Part shown: in pieces, positions 8,314 through 15,228 of the stretch
Position numbering within the stretch: the stretch's first letter is position 1
Layout: every line of letters begins with the position of its first letter
Assembly (NCBI GenBank): GCA_044359525.1
Contig: JBIKLY010000032.1
Span: 1 to 32,275 of the forward strand
DNA length: 32,275 bases
Direction: 5' to 3'
From: CAJBIL01 sp044359525
Lineage (GTDB): Bacteria; Pseudomonadota; Gammaproteobacteria; Burkholderiales; Rhodocyclaceae
Position numbers and translations under genes: made by a program
Notes under the pieces: generated by a model
The model's database searches: none
What the model saw: the letters and a program-made list of their open reading frames with translations, nothing else
Told to the model about the DNA's origin: nothing

Positions 8314-9210
8314 TCACGGAAGGCTGCGCGTCTGAAAGCGGACCAACTCGGCGCCCTTGGCCGATGAGGGCGTGCCAAGGCTGAGTTGCCCATGGCTGAA
8401 GAGCAGTAACTCCTTGTGGCGGACAAAGAATTCGCTCTGGTCTTCGAAGGTGACAAAGGTGCCGTTTGCACTGCGATCGACATAGACGAAACGGTCAAGT
8501 CGCCGTTCGATTGTGCCGTGGATGCGTGAGCTGTTGGTGCTGCGCAGGACGATGTCGCAGTCCAGTTGCCGGCCGATTTTTATCGACGGGCTATTCGCAT
8601 CGAGCACAAGCTCGGTATCGTCGTAGCGCAGGAAGAGCTCGTCGACGCTGGTTTCAAGTTGCGCTAGGGCGATCTTGAGCGCCACCGGGTAAGACTCCTG
8701 CCAGGGGACCTGGAGTACGCCAAGTTGTCGCTTGCCACAGTTGACCGCCAGATGCGGGGCGTTGTCCGCCATCAGTTGCGCCCATGGAAAGCCTTTGACA
8801 CGCAGCGGCACGCTGAGCAGGATGTGTTCCGTATCGGCAATCTCGGTCAGGCCCACCGCCGGATTGCCCTCTTCACCCGAAAAGTAATGTTCTTCCCGGG
8901 CCTGATGGCCGGTGCAAATACCGACGTGCGCAGCCAGCGGAGCGCCCGCATATTCCGGCAAATCGGAAATCCGCTGCTGTAGCTCGACGGCGGATTGAAG
9001 TGCATCGACGCTGTCGTTGAAAAAGGCCATCACCTTACCGCCGGTGCAGCTGACCAGATGGCCGCCGTGACTCTCTACCGAGCGCTTGATGCGTCTTTCG
9101 CAGCGATCCAGGGCAAACAGGGCATCCTGGCGATTGGAATAGCGGGGCAGTCGTACGCGGCCGGTGACATCGGCACACAGCACGGACAACGACTGATCAC
9201 TTTTTTCCAC
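8314..9210 (-). CDS. Degenerate class III cyclase-like domain fused to an FHA domain
   Basis: The start chosen is GTG at 9210 because GGAG (9222-9219) lies eight bases before it; the longer frame starts at TTG 9231 without a ribosome site. That gives 298 residues. Residues about 9-135 follow the class III nucleotide cyclase fold (LCADVTG; SHGGHLVSCTGGKVMAFF; VGICTG; GNPAVGLTEIADTEHILLS). The second metal-binding Asp, normally in a GD pair before VMAxF, is Gly-Lys here, and the Arg of the usual NxAxR motif is Gly. The domain is therefore probably not an active cyclase. Residues about 205-275 form an FHA phosphothreonine-binding domain with IGR, SRIHG and SANGTF. A signalling adaptor role is inferred. 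Confidence 0.8.
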   Translation of the reverse strand: MEKSDQSLSVLCADVTGRVRLPRYSNRQDALFALDRCERRIKRSVESHGGHLVSCTGGKVMAFFNDSVDALQSAVELQQRISDLPEYAGAPLAAHVGICTGHQAREEHYFSGEEGNPAVGLTEIADTEHILLSVPLRVKGFPWAQLMADNAPHLAVNCGKRQLGVLQVPWQESYPVALKIALAQLETSVDELFLRYDDTELVLDANSPSIKIGRQLDCDIVLRSTNSSRIHGTIERRLDRFVYVDRSANGTFVTFEDQSEFFVRHKELLLFSHGQLSLGTPSSAKGAELVRFQTRSLP

Positions 9211-9314
9211 GTCTACAACTCCGGTTGGCAAGCGCTTTGGGTCGCGGCTCAGGGGCGAATTGTAATGGTCAATCAGTCGATTCGGCCATCTTGCCTTCGG
9301 TTTAATATCAGTAT

Positions 9315-10355
9315 ATGCTTATATTCATGAAATTAAATATACGAAACGGCATGTATTCGTTCTTGCTACTGTACCTCGGTGCGGTGGTTGTCGTGTCCGT
9401 TCCTGCTTTTGCCCAAGGCCTGCCGAGCATCGTTGTGCAGCCACATCCGGTTGCCCTGACGATGCCGGCTGAAGCCGTGGTTGAAGCCGTCAGCCAGGCG
9501 ACGCTGGCGGCACAGGTTTCCGGGCGGGTCGTCGAGGTGCGCGTCGATGCCGGGCAAGTGGTCAAAAAAGGTGATCTGCTGATGAAGATCGATGCGCGCG
9601 AAGCCTCCGAAGCGGCGGCGGGCGCCTCGGCGCAATACGTCAATGCCAAAGCTAATTACGAACGGCTGAGAAATCTGCGGCAGCAGAATTTCATCAGCGC
9701 CGCGGCGCTCGACAAGGCGCGCGCCGATTTTGAAGCCGCCCAGGCGGCGCGCGGACAGGCCGGTGTTGGCGTCGGTAATGCAAGGATTACGGCGCCGATT
9801 TCCGGCGTCGTGGCGCAGCGCCTGATTGAGCTCGGCGAGATGGCTGCGCCGGGCCGGCAATTGCTGACGATTTATGAGCCGAGTGGACTGCGCGTGACGG
9901 CCAGCATTCCGCAATACAAGCTGCCGCAGATGCGCAGTGTGAAGCAGGCGCGCGTCGAATTCCCCGAGCTTGGAAAATCGGTCGATGCCACTTTGGTGAC
10001 GCTGTTGCCGACAGCCGATGCCGCCACCCACGTTTCGCAGGTACGCGTCAATCTCCCGGCCGGCGTTGAAGGGGTCATCCCCGGCATGTTTGCCCGTGTT
10101 CATTTCGTGATTGGCCGGGCGAGCAAAATGACTGTTCCGCAATCCGCCGTCGTGCACCGTGGCGAAGTGGCGGCGGTCTATGTGCAGAGCGAGCAGGGCG
10201 CCTTGTCTTTACGCCAGCTGCGCCTGGGCGACCCGCTGGGTGACGATGAAATCGAGGTGCTGGCGGGCCTCAACGCCGGTGAGCGCGTCGTGCTTGATGC
10301 GATCAAGGCGGGGATTGCGCTGAAATCGGGCAGCAAACAGACGCAAGGTAAATAA
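9315..10355 (+). CDS. RND efflux membrane fusion protein
   Basis: A 346-residue periplasmic adaptor that links an inner-membrane RND pump to an outer-membrane channel. A signal peptide covers residues 1-33 (hydrophobic core then VPAFAQ). The lipoyl half-motifs flank a coiled coil: QATLAAQVSGRVVEVRVDAG with KKGDLL at about 62-90, then helices to about 155, then ITAPISGVVAQRLIELGE. Beta-barrel and membrane-proximal domains follow. ATG codons at 9327 and 9351 are alternative starts and none has a strong ribosome site. The pump gene begins eight bases after the stop, so they form one operon. No outer-membrane channel gene is nearby, so TolC-like partners must be elsewhere. Confidence 0.93.
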   Translation: MLIFMKLNIRNGMYSFLLLYLGAVVVVSVPAFAQGLPSIVVQPHPVALTMPAEAVVEAVSQATLAAQVSGRVVEVRVDAGQVVKKGDLLMKIDAREASEAAAGASAQYVNAKANYERLRNLRQQNFISAAALDKARADFEAAQAARGQAGVGVGNARITAPISGVVAQRLIELGEMAAPGRQLLTIYEPSGLRVTASIPQYKLPQMRSVKQARVEFPELGKSVDATLVTLLPTADAATHVSQVRVNLPAGVEGVIPGMFARVHFVIGRASKMTVPQSAVVHRGEVAAVYVQSEQGALSLRQLRLGDPLGDDEIEVLAGLNAGERVVLDAIKAGIALKSGSKQTQGK

Positions 10356-10363
10356 AAGCCGCC

Positions 10364-13300
10364 ATGGGTATTTCAGGTCGCATCGCCAGGTATTTCCAGA
10401 GTTCGCAGATGACGCCGCTGCTGGCGCTTGTCGCGCTGCTGCTCGGCGTCTTTGCCACCCTCGTCACGCCGCGCGAGGAGGAGCCGCAGATCGACGTGAC
10501 CATGGCCAACGTCTTCATCCCCTTCCCGGGGGCGTCGGCGCGGGATGTCGAGAATCTGGTGGCGACGCCGGCCGAGCAGGTGCTGTCGCGCCTATCGGGA
10601 ATCGAGCACGTCTATTCGGTGTCGCGGCCGGGCATGGCCGTGCTCACCGTCCAGTTCGACGTCGGCATCAAGTACAACGACGCCGTGCTGCGTCTTTACG
10701 ACACGGTGCATTCGCATCGCGACTGGCTGCCGGCGAATCTCGGTGTGCAGGAGCCGGTGATCAAGCCGAAAGGCATCGACGACGTACCGATCGTTTCGCT
10801 GACCTTCTGGACGGCCGACCCGCAGCGTTCGGCCTTCGAGATGCAACAGGTCGCGCGTTCGACCGAGATCGACTTCAAGCGGGTGAAGGGTACGCGCGAC
10901 GTGTCGACGCTGGGCGGCCCCGATCATGTGATTCGCGTCGTGATGGACAGCGACCGGATGAACGCTTTTGGCGTGACGCCACAGGATCTTTCGGCGGCGC
11001 TCAAGGTCGGCAACGCGCTGCAGTCCTCGGGCAGCCTGGTCGCCGGCAATCGCGAAGTGTTGGTGCAGGCCGGCACCTATCTGGAGTCGGCGGCCGATGT
11101 CAGGCAGTTGGTCGTCGCCGTGCGCGGCGATGCGAAAAACCCAAAGCCGGTGTTCATGGGCGATGTGGCGCGCGTCGAAGACGGCCCGGATCAGCCGACG
11201 AAGTACGTCTGGTTCGGCAGCAAGGACGGCGAGTATCCGGCGGTCACCGTGCAGATCTCCAAGCAGCCCGGGGTCAATGCCGCCGACGTGGCTAATGGCG
11301 TGATCGCCCGCGTCGAATCGCTGAAAGGGACGGTGATCCCCGAGGGCGTCGAAGTGACGGTGACGCGCAACTACGGCGAGACGGCGACCGACAAGGCGCA
11401 GAAGCTGATTGGCAAGCTGGTCTTTGCCACCGCCTTCGTCGTCCTCCTCGTCTTCTTCGCGCTCGGCCGGCGCGAGGCCCTGATCGTCGGCGTCGCCGTG
11501 ACGCTGACCCTGGCGGCGACGCTGTTCGCCTCGTGGGCCTGGGGCTTCACGCTGAACCGCGTATCGTTGTTCGCGCTGATTTTCTCGATTGGCATCCTCG
11601 TCGACGACGCGATCGTCGTCGTCGAAAACATCCACCGCTGGCAGGCACTGCACCCCGAAAAGCCGCTATTCGAAATCATCCCGCTCGCCGTCGACGAAGT
11701 CGGCGGCCCGACCATCCTCGCCACCTTCACGGTAATCGCCGCGCTGCTGCCGATGGCCTTCGTCACCGGCCTGATGGGGCCGTACATGAGCCCGATCCCG
11801 ATCAACTCGTCGATGGGCATGCTCATCTCGCTGGCCGTGGCTTTCGTCGTCACGCCGTGGCTGGCGGCGCGACTGTTGAAGGGGCATTCAGAACCCAACG
11901 CGGAGGCGCAGAGGCGCAGAGGAAACGCAGAGAAAGGCAAAGAGCCAGAAGGGTTTTCCTCTGCGTCACCTCTGCGCCTCCGCGCCTCCGCGTTGGATGT
12001 TTTCTTTCGTCGCATCCTCACCCCCTTCCTCGATCCAGCCAGCGGCGGGGCGGCGCGCAAGAAATTGTATCTCGCCATCCTTCTGCTGATTCTCGGTTCG
12101 GTTTCGCTGGCCGTGGTCAAGCTGGTAGTGCTGAAGATGCTGCCGTTCGACAACAAGAGTGAGTTCCAGGTCGTGCTCGACATGCCGGTCGGTACGCCGC
12201 TTGAGGAGACGGCGCGCGTCCTGCGCGAGATCGGCACCGAGCTCGGCAAGGTGCCGGAAGTCACCAACTATCAGGCCTACGCGGGCACCGCGAGTCCGAT
12301 CAATTTCAACGGGCTGGTGCGCCAGTATTACCTGCGCGCTGCGCCGGAGCTGGGCGATATCCAGGTCAATCTCGCCGACAAGCAGCACCGCTCGCGGCAG
12401 AGTCACGAGATCGCCATCGCGGTACGCGACGCCGTCGAAGCAATTGGCCGCCGCGCCGGCGGCAACGCCAAGGTCGTCGAAGTGCCGCCGGGGCCGCCGG
12501 TCATGTCGCCGATCGTCGCCGAGGTCTACGGGCCGGACTACCAGGGCCAGATCGCGGTGGCCAAGGAAGTGCGCAAGGTGCTGGAGAACACGCCTGATCT
12601 CGTCGGCATCGACGATTCAGTGCAGGCCGATACGCGCAAGACCGTGCTGCACGTGCTGCAGAACAAGGCCGCCCTGCTTGGCGTCGCGCAAAGCGACATC
12701 GTCGAGGTCGTGCGCATGGGGCTGGCCGGCGAGGATGTGACGCCGGTGCACAACGCCGGGTCGAAGTTCGAGATTCCGGTGCGCGTGACGCTGCCCGCTG
12801 AAAAGCAGAGCTCGCTCGACGCGCTGCTCAAGCTCAAGGTGCGCTCACGAATGAACGAAAATGCAGGCCAACTGGTGCCGGTTTCCGAGCTCGTCGAAGT
12901 GCGCGAATTGCCACGCGAAAAAACGATTTACCACAAGGATCTGCTGCCGGTCGTCTATGTCGTCGGTGACATGGGCGGCCCGCTTGATTCGCCGCTCTAC
13001 GGCATGTTCGATGCGCGCGGCGAGATTGCCGGCAAGTCGCTCGACGGCATCGAGAAAGCCGGCGGCACGCTCGGCGAATGGTTCATCAAACAGCCCGCCG
13101 ACCCCTACGCCGGCTACAGCGTCAAATGGGACGGCGAGTGGCAGATCACCTACGAAACCTTCCGCGACATGGGCATCGCCTACGGTGTCGGCCTGGTCCT
13201 GATCTACCTGCTGGTCGTCGCGCACTTCAAGAGCTACCTCGTGCCACTGATCATCATGGCGCCGATCCCGCTCACCATCATCGGCGTCATGCCCGGCCAC

Positions 13301-13645
13301 GCGCTGCTTGGCAGCCAATACACGGCCACGTCGATGATCGGCATGATCGCGCTGGCCGGCATCATCGTGCGTAATTCAATCCTGCTCGTCGACTTCATCC
13401 GGCAGCAGGCGGACAGCGGCATGGCCTTCGCCGAAGCAGTGATCCAGTCTGCCGCCGTGCGCGCCAAACCAATCGCGCTGACCGGTCTGGCCGCCATGCT
13501 CGGTGCGCTGTTCATCCTCGACGACCCGATTTTCAACGGGCTGGCGATCAGCCTGATCTTCGGCATCCTGGTGTCCACCCTGCTCACGCTGGTGGTCATC
13601 CCTGTGCTTTACTACGCCGCATTCAAAAAGGAGTTTCAATCATGA
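10364..13645 (+). CDS. RND efflux pump, inner-membrane subunit
   Basis: A 1093-residue AcrB-type proton-driven efflux pump. An N-terminal helix is followed by a large periplasmic porter domain. The membrane segment GILVDDAIVVVENIHRW at about 409-425 carries the paired Asp residues of proton relay. The second half repeats this plan and ends with IVRNSILLVDFIRQQ in a membrane helix. It is longer than the usual ~1030-1050 residues, in part because a 102-bp palindromic repeat (11895-11996) is inserted in frame in the cytoplasmic linker between helices 6 and 7. Substrate class (drug or solvent rather than metal) is inferred. The stop overlaps the DUF2892 gene (ATGA). Confidence 0.95.
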   Translation: MGISGRIARYFQSSQMTPLLALVALLLGVFATLVTPREEEPQIDVTMANVFIPFPGASARDVENLVATPAEQVLSRLSGIEHVYSVSRPGMAVLTVQFDVGIKYNDAVLRLYDTVHSHRDWLPANLGVQEPVIKPKGIDDVPIVSLTFWTADPQRSAFEMQQVARSTEIDFKRVKGTRDVSTLGGPDHVIRVVMDSDRMNAFGVTPQDLSAALKVGNALQSSGSLVAGNREVLVQAGTYLESAADVRQLVVAVRGDAKNPKPVFMGDVARVEDGPDQPTKYVWFGSKDGEYPAVTVQISKQPGVNAADVANGVIARVESLKGTVIPEGVEVTVTRNYGETATDKAQKLIGKLVFATAFVVLLVFFALGRREALIVGVAVTLTLAATLFASWAWGFTLNRVSLFALIFSIGILVDDAIVVVENIHRWQALHPEKPLFEIIPLAVDEVGGPTILATFTVIAALLPMAFVTGLMGPYMSPIPINSSMGMLISLAVAFVVTPWLAARLLKGHSEPNAEAQRRRGNAEKGKEPEGFSSASPLRLRASALDVFFRRILTPFLDPASGGAARKKLYLAILLLILGSVSLAVVKLVVLKMLPFDNKSEFQVVLDMPVGTPLEETARVLREIGTELGKVPEVTNYQAYAGTASPINFNGLVRQYYLRAAPELGDIQVNLADKQHRSRQSHEIAIAVRDAVEAIGRRAGGNAKVVEVPPGPPVMSPIVAEVYGPDYQGQIAVAKEVRKVLENTPDLVGIDDSVQADTRKTVLHVLQNKAALLGVAQSDIVEVVRMGLAGEDVTPVHNAGSKFEIPVRVTLPAEKQSSLDALLKLKVRSRMNENAGQLVPVSELVEVRELPREKTIYHKDLLPVVYVVGDMGGPLDSPLYGMFDARGEIAGKSLDGIEKAGGTLGEWFIKQPADPYAGYSVKWDGEWQITYETFRDMGIAYGVGLVLIYLLVVAHFKSYLVPLIIMAPIPLTIIGVMPGHALLGSQYTATSMIGMIALAGIIVRNSILLVDFIRQQADSGMAFAEAVIQSAAVRAKPIALTGLAAMLGALFILDDPIFNGLAISLIFGILVSTLLTLVVIPVLYYAAFKKEFQS
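11895..11996. repeat. 102-bp palindromic repeat inserted in frame in the RND pump gene
   Basis: Left arm 11895-11932 and right arm 11959-11996 are reverse complements at 35 of 38 positions, with a 26-base spacer. The repeat is built on GGCGCAGAGG units. Its length is exactly 34 codons, so the pump frame is kept. The encoded stretch (about residues 511-544) is charged, low in complexity and unlike the rest of the protein, in a cytoplasmic loop where extra residues can be tolerated. A related CGCAGAGG core recurs in the repeats at 19914 and 21565. Confidence 0.85.
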
Positions 13646-13869
13646 CCACAGACCGTGCAATCCGCATCATGGCCGGCAGTTTCATCCTGCTCTCGCTCGC
13701 ACTCGGCGTCGAAGGCAGCCCGCTGTTCGTTTCGAAAAACTTCCTGTGGTTCACCGCCTTCGTCGGCGCCAATCTTTTTCAGAGCGGCTTCACCCGCTTT
13801 TGTCCGGCCGAGATGATCATGGTCAAACTGGGGATGAAGAAGAGCGAAGGTGTTTCCTGCGGACGCTGA
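13642..13869 (+). CDS. DUF2892 (YgaP-like transmembrane) protein
   Basis: A 75-residue protein with two hydrophobic helices (about 7-24 and 33-50), matching the DUF2892/YgaP transmembrane pattern: DRAIRIMAGSFILLSLALG, then NFLWFTAFVGANLFQSGFTRFCP. The conserved Cys lies after the second helix. It overlaps the end of the RND pump gene by ATGA, preceded by AAAAGGAG inside the pump gene, and so is the third gene of the efflux operon. A role in thiol or sulfur chemistry is known for some fusions; here the function is unknown. A truncated second copy lies at 14764. Confidence 0.85.
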   Translation: MTTDRAIRIMAGSFILLSLALGVEGSPLFVSKNFLWFTAFVGANLFQSGFTRFCPAEMIMVKLGMKKSEGVSCGR

Positions 13870-13902
13870 GCTTCTCCCGCAGCCGTCCGCGCATTTGTGA
13901 TT

Positions 13903-13921
13903 CGTTGTACGATATACAACG
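13903..13921. promoter_or_regulatory. Candidate operator upstream of brnTA
   Basis: Perfect 7-base inverted arms CGTTGTA and TACAACG flank a 5-base spacer, about 110 bases before the brnT start. BrnT-BrnA complexes are known to repress their own promoter, so this palindrome is a reasonable operator candidate. The surrounding AT-rich stretch (13895-13980) is likely to hold the promoter. Confidence 0.4.
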
Positions 13922-14029
13922 TATTCGCTTTGTGATTTTTGCGAAAGTCGTTTCCCGAATCCCCATTTACACTCGGCGCTGCCTTATGGACTACCTGTTG
14001 GCCGGCTCAATTTCAGTAGATGCCGCCGT

Positions 14030-14335
14030 ATGATGCCGGAACTGGATATCGCTTGGGATTCGGTCAAGGCGCAATCCAACCTCGCCAAGCACGGCGTCAG
14101 CTTCGCGCAGGCCGCTACCGTGCTGCTTGATCCGCTGGCGCTGGCGGTGTTCGATTCGGTGCATAGTGAAAGTGAAGAGCGTTGGTTTACTCTGGGAAGC
14201 TCAGCGGAAGGCAAATTGTTGGCGGTGGCGCACACCTACCGCCCAACCGGCCCGGCCAGCGTGCATGTGCGCATTATTTCGGCGCGCGAAGCCACGCGCC
14301 GCGAACGGGAACAGTACGAGAACGAACCACGATAG
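14030..14335 (+). CDS. brnT: BrnT-family toxin
   Basis: A 101-residue protein of the BrnT family, RelE-fold ribonuclease toxins that cut RNA and halt translation. Typical features are the opening IAWDSVKAQSNLAKHGVSF, the segment ERWFTLGSSAEGKLLAVAHTYR and the ending IISAREATRREREQYE, which carries the conserved Arg and Glu residues. ATG 14033 is an equally likely start. It is followed after eight bases by the BrnA antitoxin gene, the standard toxin-first order of this system. Confidence 0.9.
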   Translation: MMPELDIAWDSVKAQSNLAKHGVSFAQAATVLLDPLALAVFDSVHSESEERWFTLGSSAEGKLLAVAHTYRPTGPASVHVRIISAREATRREREQYENEPR

Positions 14336-14343
14336 GTGACACC

Positions 14344-14577
14344 ATGAGCCAAGCACAGACCACATTCGATGACGATATGCCCACCGAAATTGATTTCTCC
14401 AAAGGGGTGCGCGGGAAGTTCTACCACCCCGATGCCCGCCTGCATCTGCCGGTGTATCTGGATGACCAGGTGCAGAACCGCCTGACCGCGCTGGCCGATG
14501 CCAAGGGCGTCGACCTTTCGGCATTGGTCAATGATTTGTTGAGGAAGGATATCGAGCTGATCGAGATGGCGCGCTGA
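14344..14577 (+). CDS. brnA: BrnA-family antitoxin
   Basis: A 77-residue antitoxin paired with BrnT. The family signature IDFSKGVRGKFYHP is at about 16-29. A ribbon-helix-helix DNA-binding segment follows: LHLPVYLDDQVQNRLTALA, then DLSALVNDLLRKDIELIE. The ATG at 14344 is taken as start because it matches the family length and lies just downstream of brnT. BrnA neutralises BrnT by direct binding and represses the operon with it. Confidence 0.9.
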   Translation: MSQAQTTFDDDMPTEIDFSKGVRGKFYHPDARLHLPVYLDDQVQNRLTALADAKGVDLSALVNDLLRKDIELIEMAR

Positions 14578-14763
14578 TCCTCGACAAACCGTGCAGCTAA
14601 AAGAGAAGCCCCCGAAAGCAGCTACTCACTTCCCAATATCTCTTCGAAGACAGGGCGTTTTTCGGGTTCAAAGCGGCGGCGGTTTGATGGATGAAACGTA
14701 CTTGAGAACGACACATTTTATCCCGCTGCAGTAATTGAGCCTGGGCCGTTTTTGGTCCAAATC

Positions 14764-14871
14764 ATGACCGCCGATCGCGCCATCCGCATCATGGCCGGCA
14801 GCTTCATTCTGCTCTCGCTCGCACTCGGCGTCGAAGGCAGCCCGCTGTTCTTCTCGAAGAATTTCCTGTAG
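14764..14871 (+). pseudogene. Truncated second copy of the DUF2892 gene
   Basis: Thirty-five codons read MTADRAIRIMAGSFILLSLA and on to SKNFL, nearly identical to the gene at 13642, and then hit TAG where the intact gene has TGG (Trp). About 96 of 108 bases match by eye. After the stop the similarity ends, so the second transmembrane helix is missing. There is no ribosome site. Together with the intact copy it brackets the brnTA pair, so it may mark a duplication or recombination linked to acquisition of the island. Confidence 0.8.
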
Positions 14872-14883
14872 CCGATAACGACG

Positions 14884-15228
14884 TCAATTTTTCAAAGGGT
14901 GTGCCGTCAGCAGGCGAGGGCATTGCCCCGCCTGTGCTACCTCCCAGACCGTGCGAATGCACGGGTTTGTGCCATCCGGTGTCGGGCAATGACAGTCGAC
15001 CTGATACCGCAAGCCGAAGTCCGTCTGCGTTACTTTGGTCACCTGATTATTCGCGCCTTGCGCAATCAGCGCTTCGCCAAATGCAGACCACGCCGCCAGT
15101 GAAAAGCCTCTGGCCAGAAAAAAGCGGGCTTTGCTGGCGCCTTGTTCATGCGCCAGGTTCAGCAGGTATTCCGTGACTTTTTGTTGTTCGACGCGTGCGC
15201 AGGAAACATCCGGTAGCTTGGTCGTCAT
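14884..15228 (-). CDS. DUF6883-like protein, overlapping the restriction gene
   Basis: The ATG at 15228 overlaps the stop of the upstream type III res gene (ATGA), giving 114 residues and tight translational coupling; an upstream in-frame start would give 120. The sequence follows the DUF6883 pattern as I know it: KVTEYLLNLAHEQGASKARFF, a helix with WSAFGEALIAQG, then FGLRYQVDCHCPTPDG and IRTVWEV, ending PRLLTAHPL. It has no membrane segment. DUF6883 genes commonly follow a small DUF4926 gene; here a DUF4926-like sequence forms the end of the Res protein. Function is unknown; a toxin-antitoxin or accessory defence role is only inference. Confidence 0.75.
   Translation of the reverse strand: MTTKLPDVSCARVEQQKVTEYLLNLAHEQGASKARFFLARGFSLAAWSAFGEALIAQGANNQVTKVTQTDFGLRYQVDCHCPTPDGTNPCIRTVWEVAQAGQCPRLLTAHPLKN

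Noticed and set aside
10592..11653. 353-codon open frame antisense to the RND pump gene
   Set aside because: Shadow frame of a GC-rich gene; the translation is His/Arg/Asp-rich without any domain, while the plus strand gives a clear pump.
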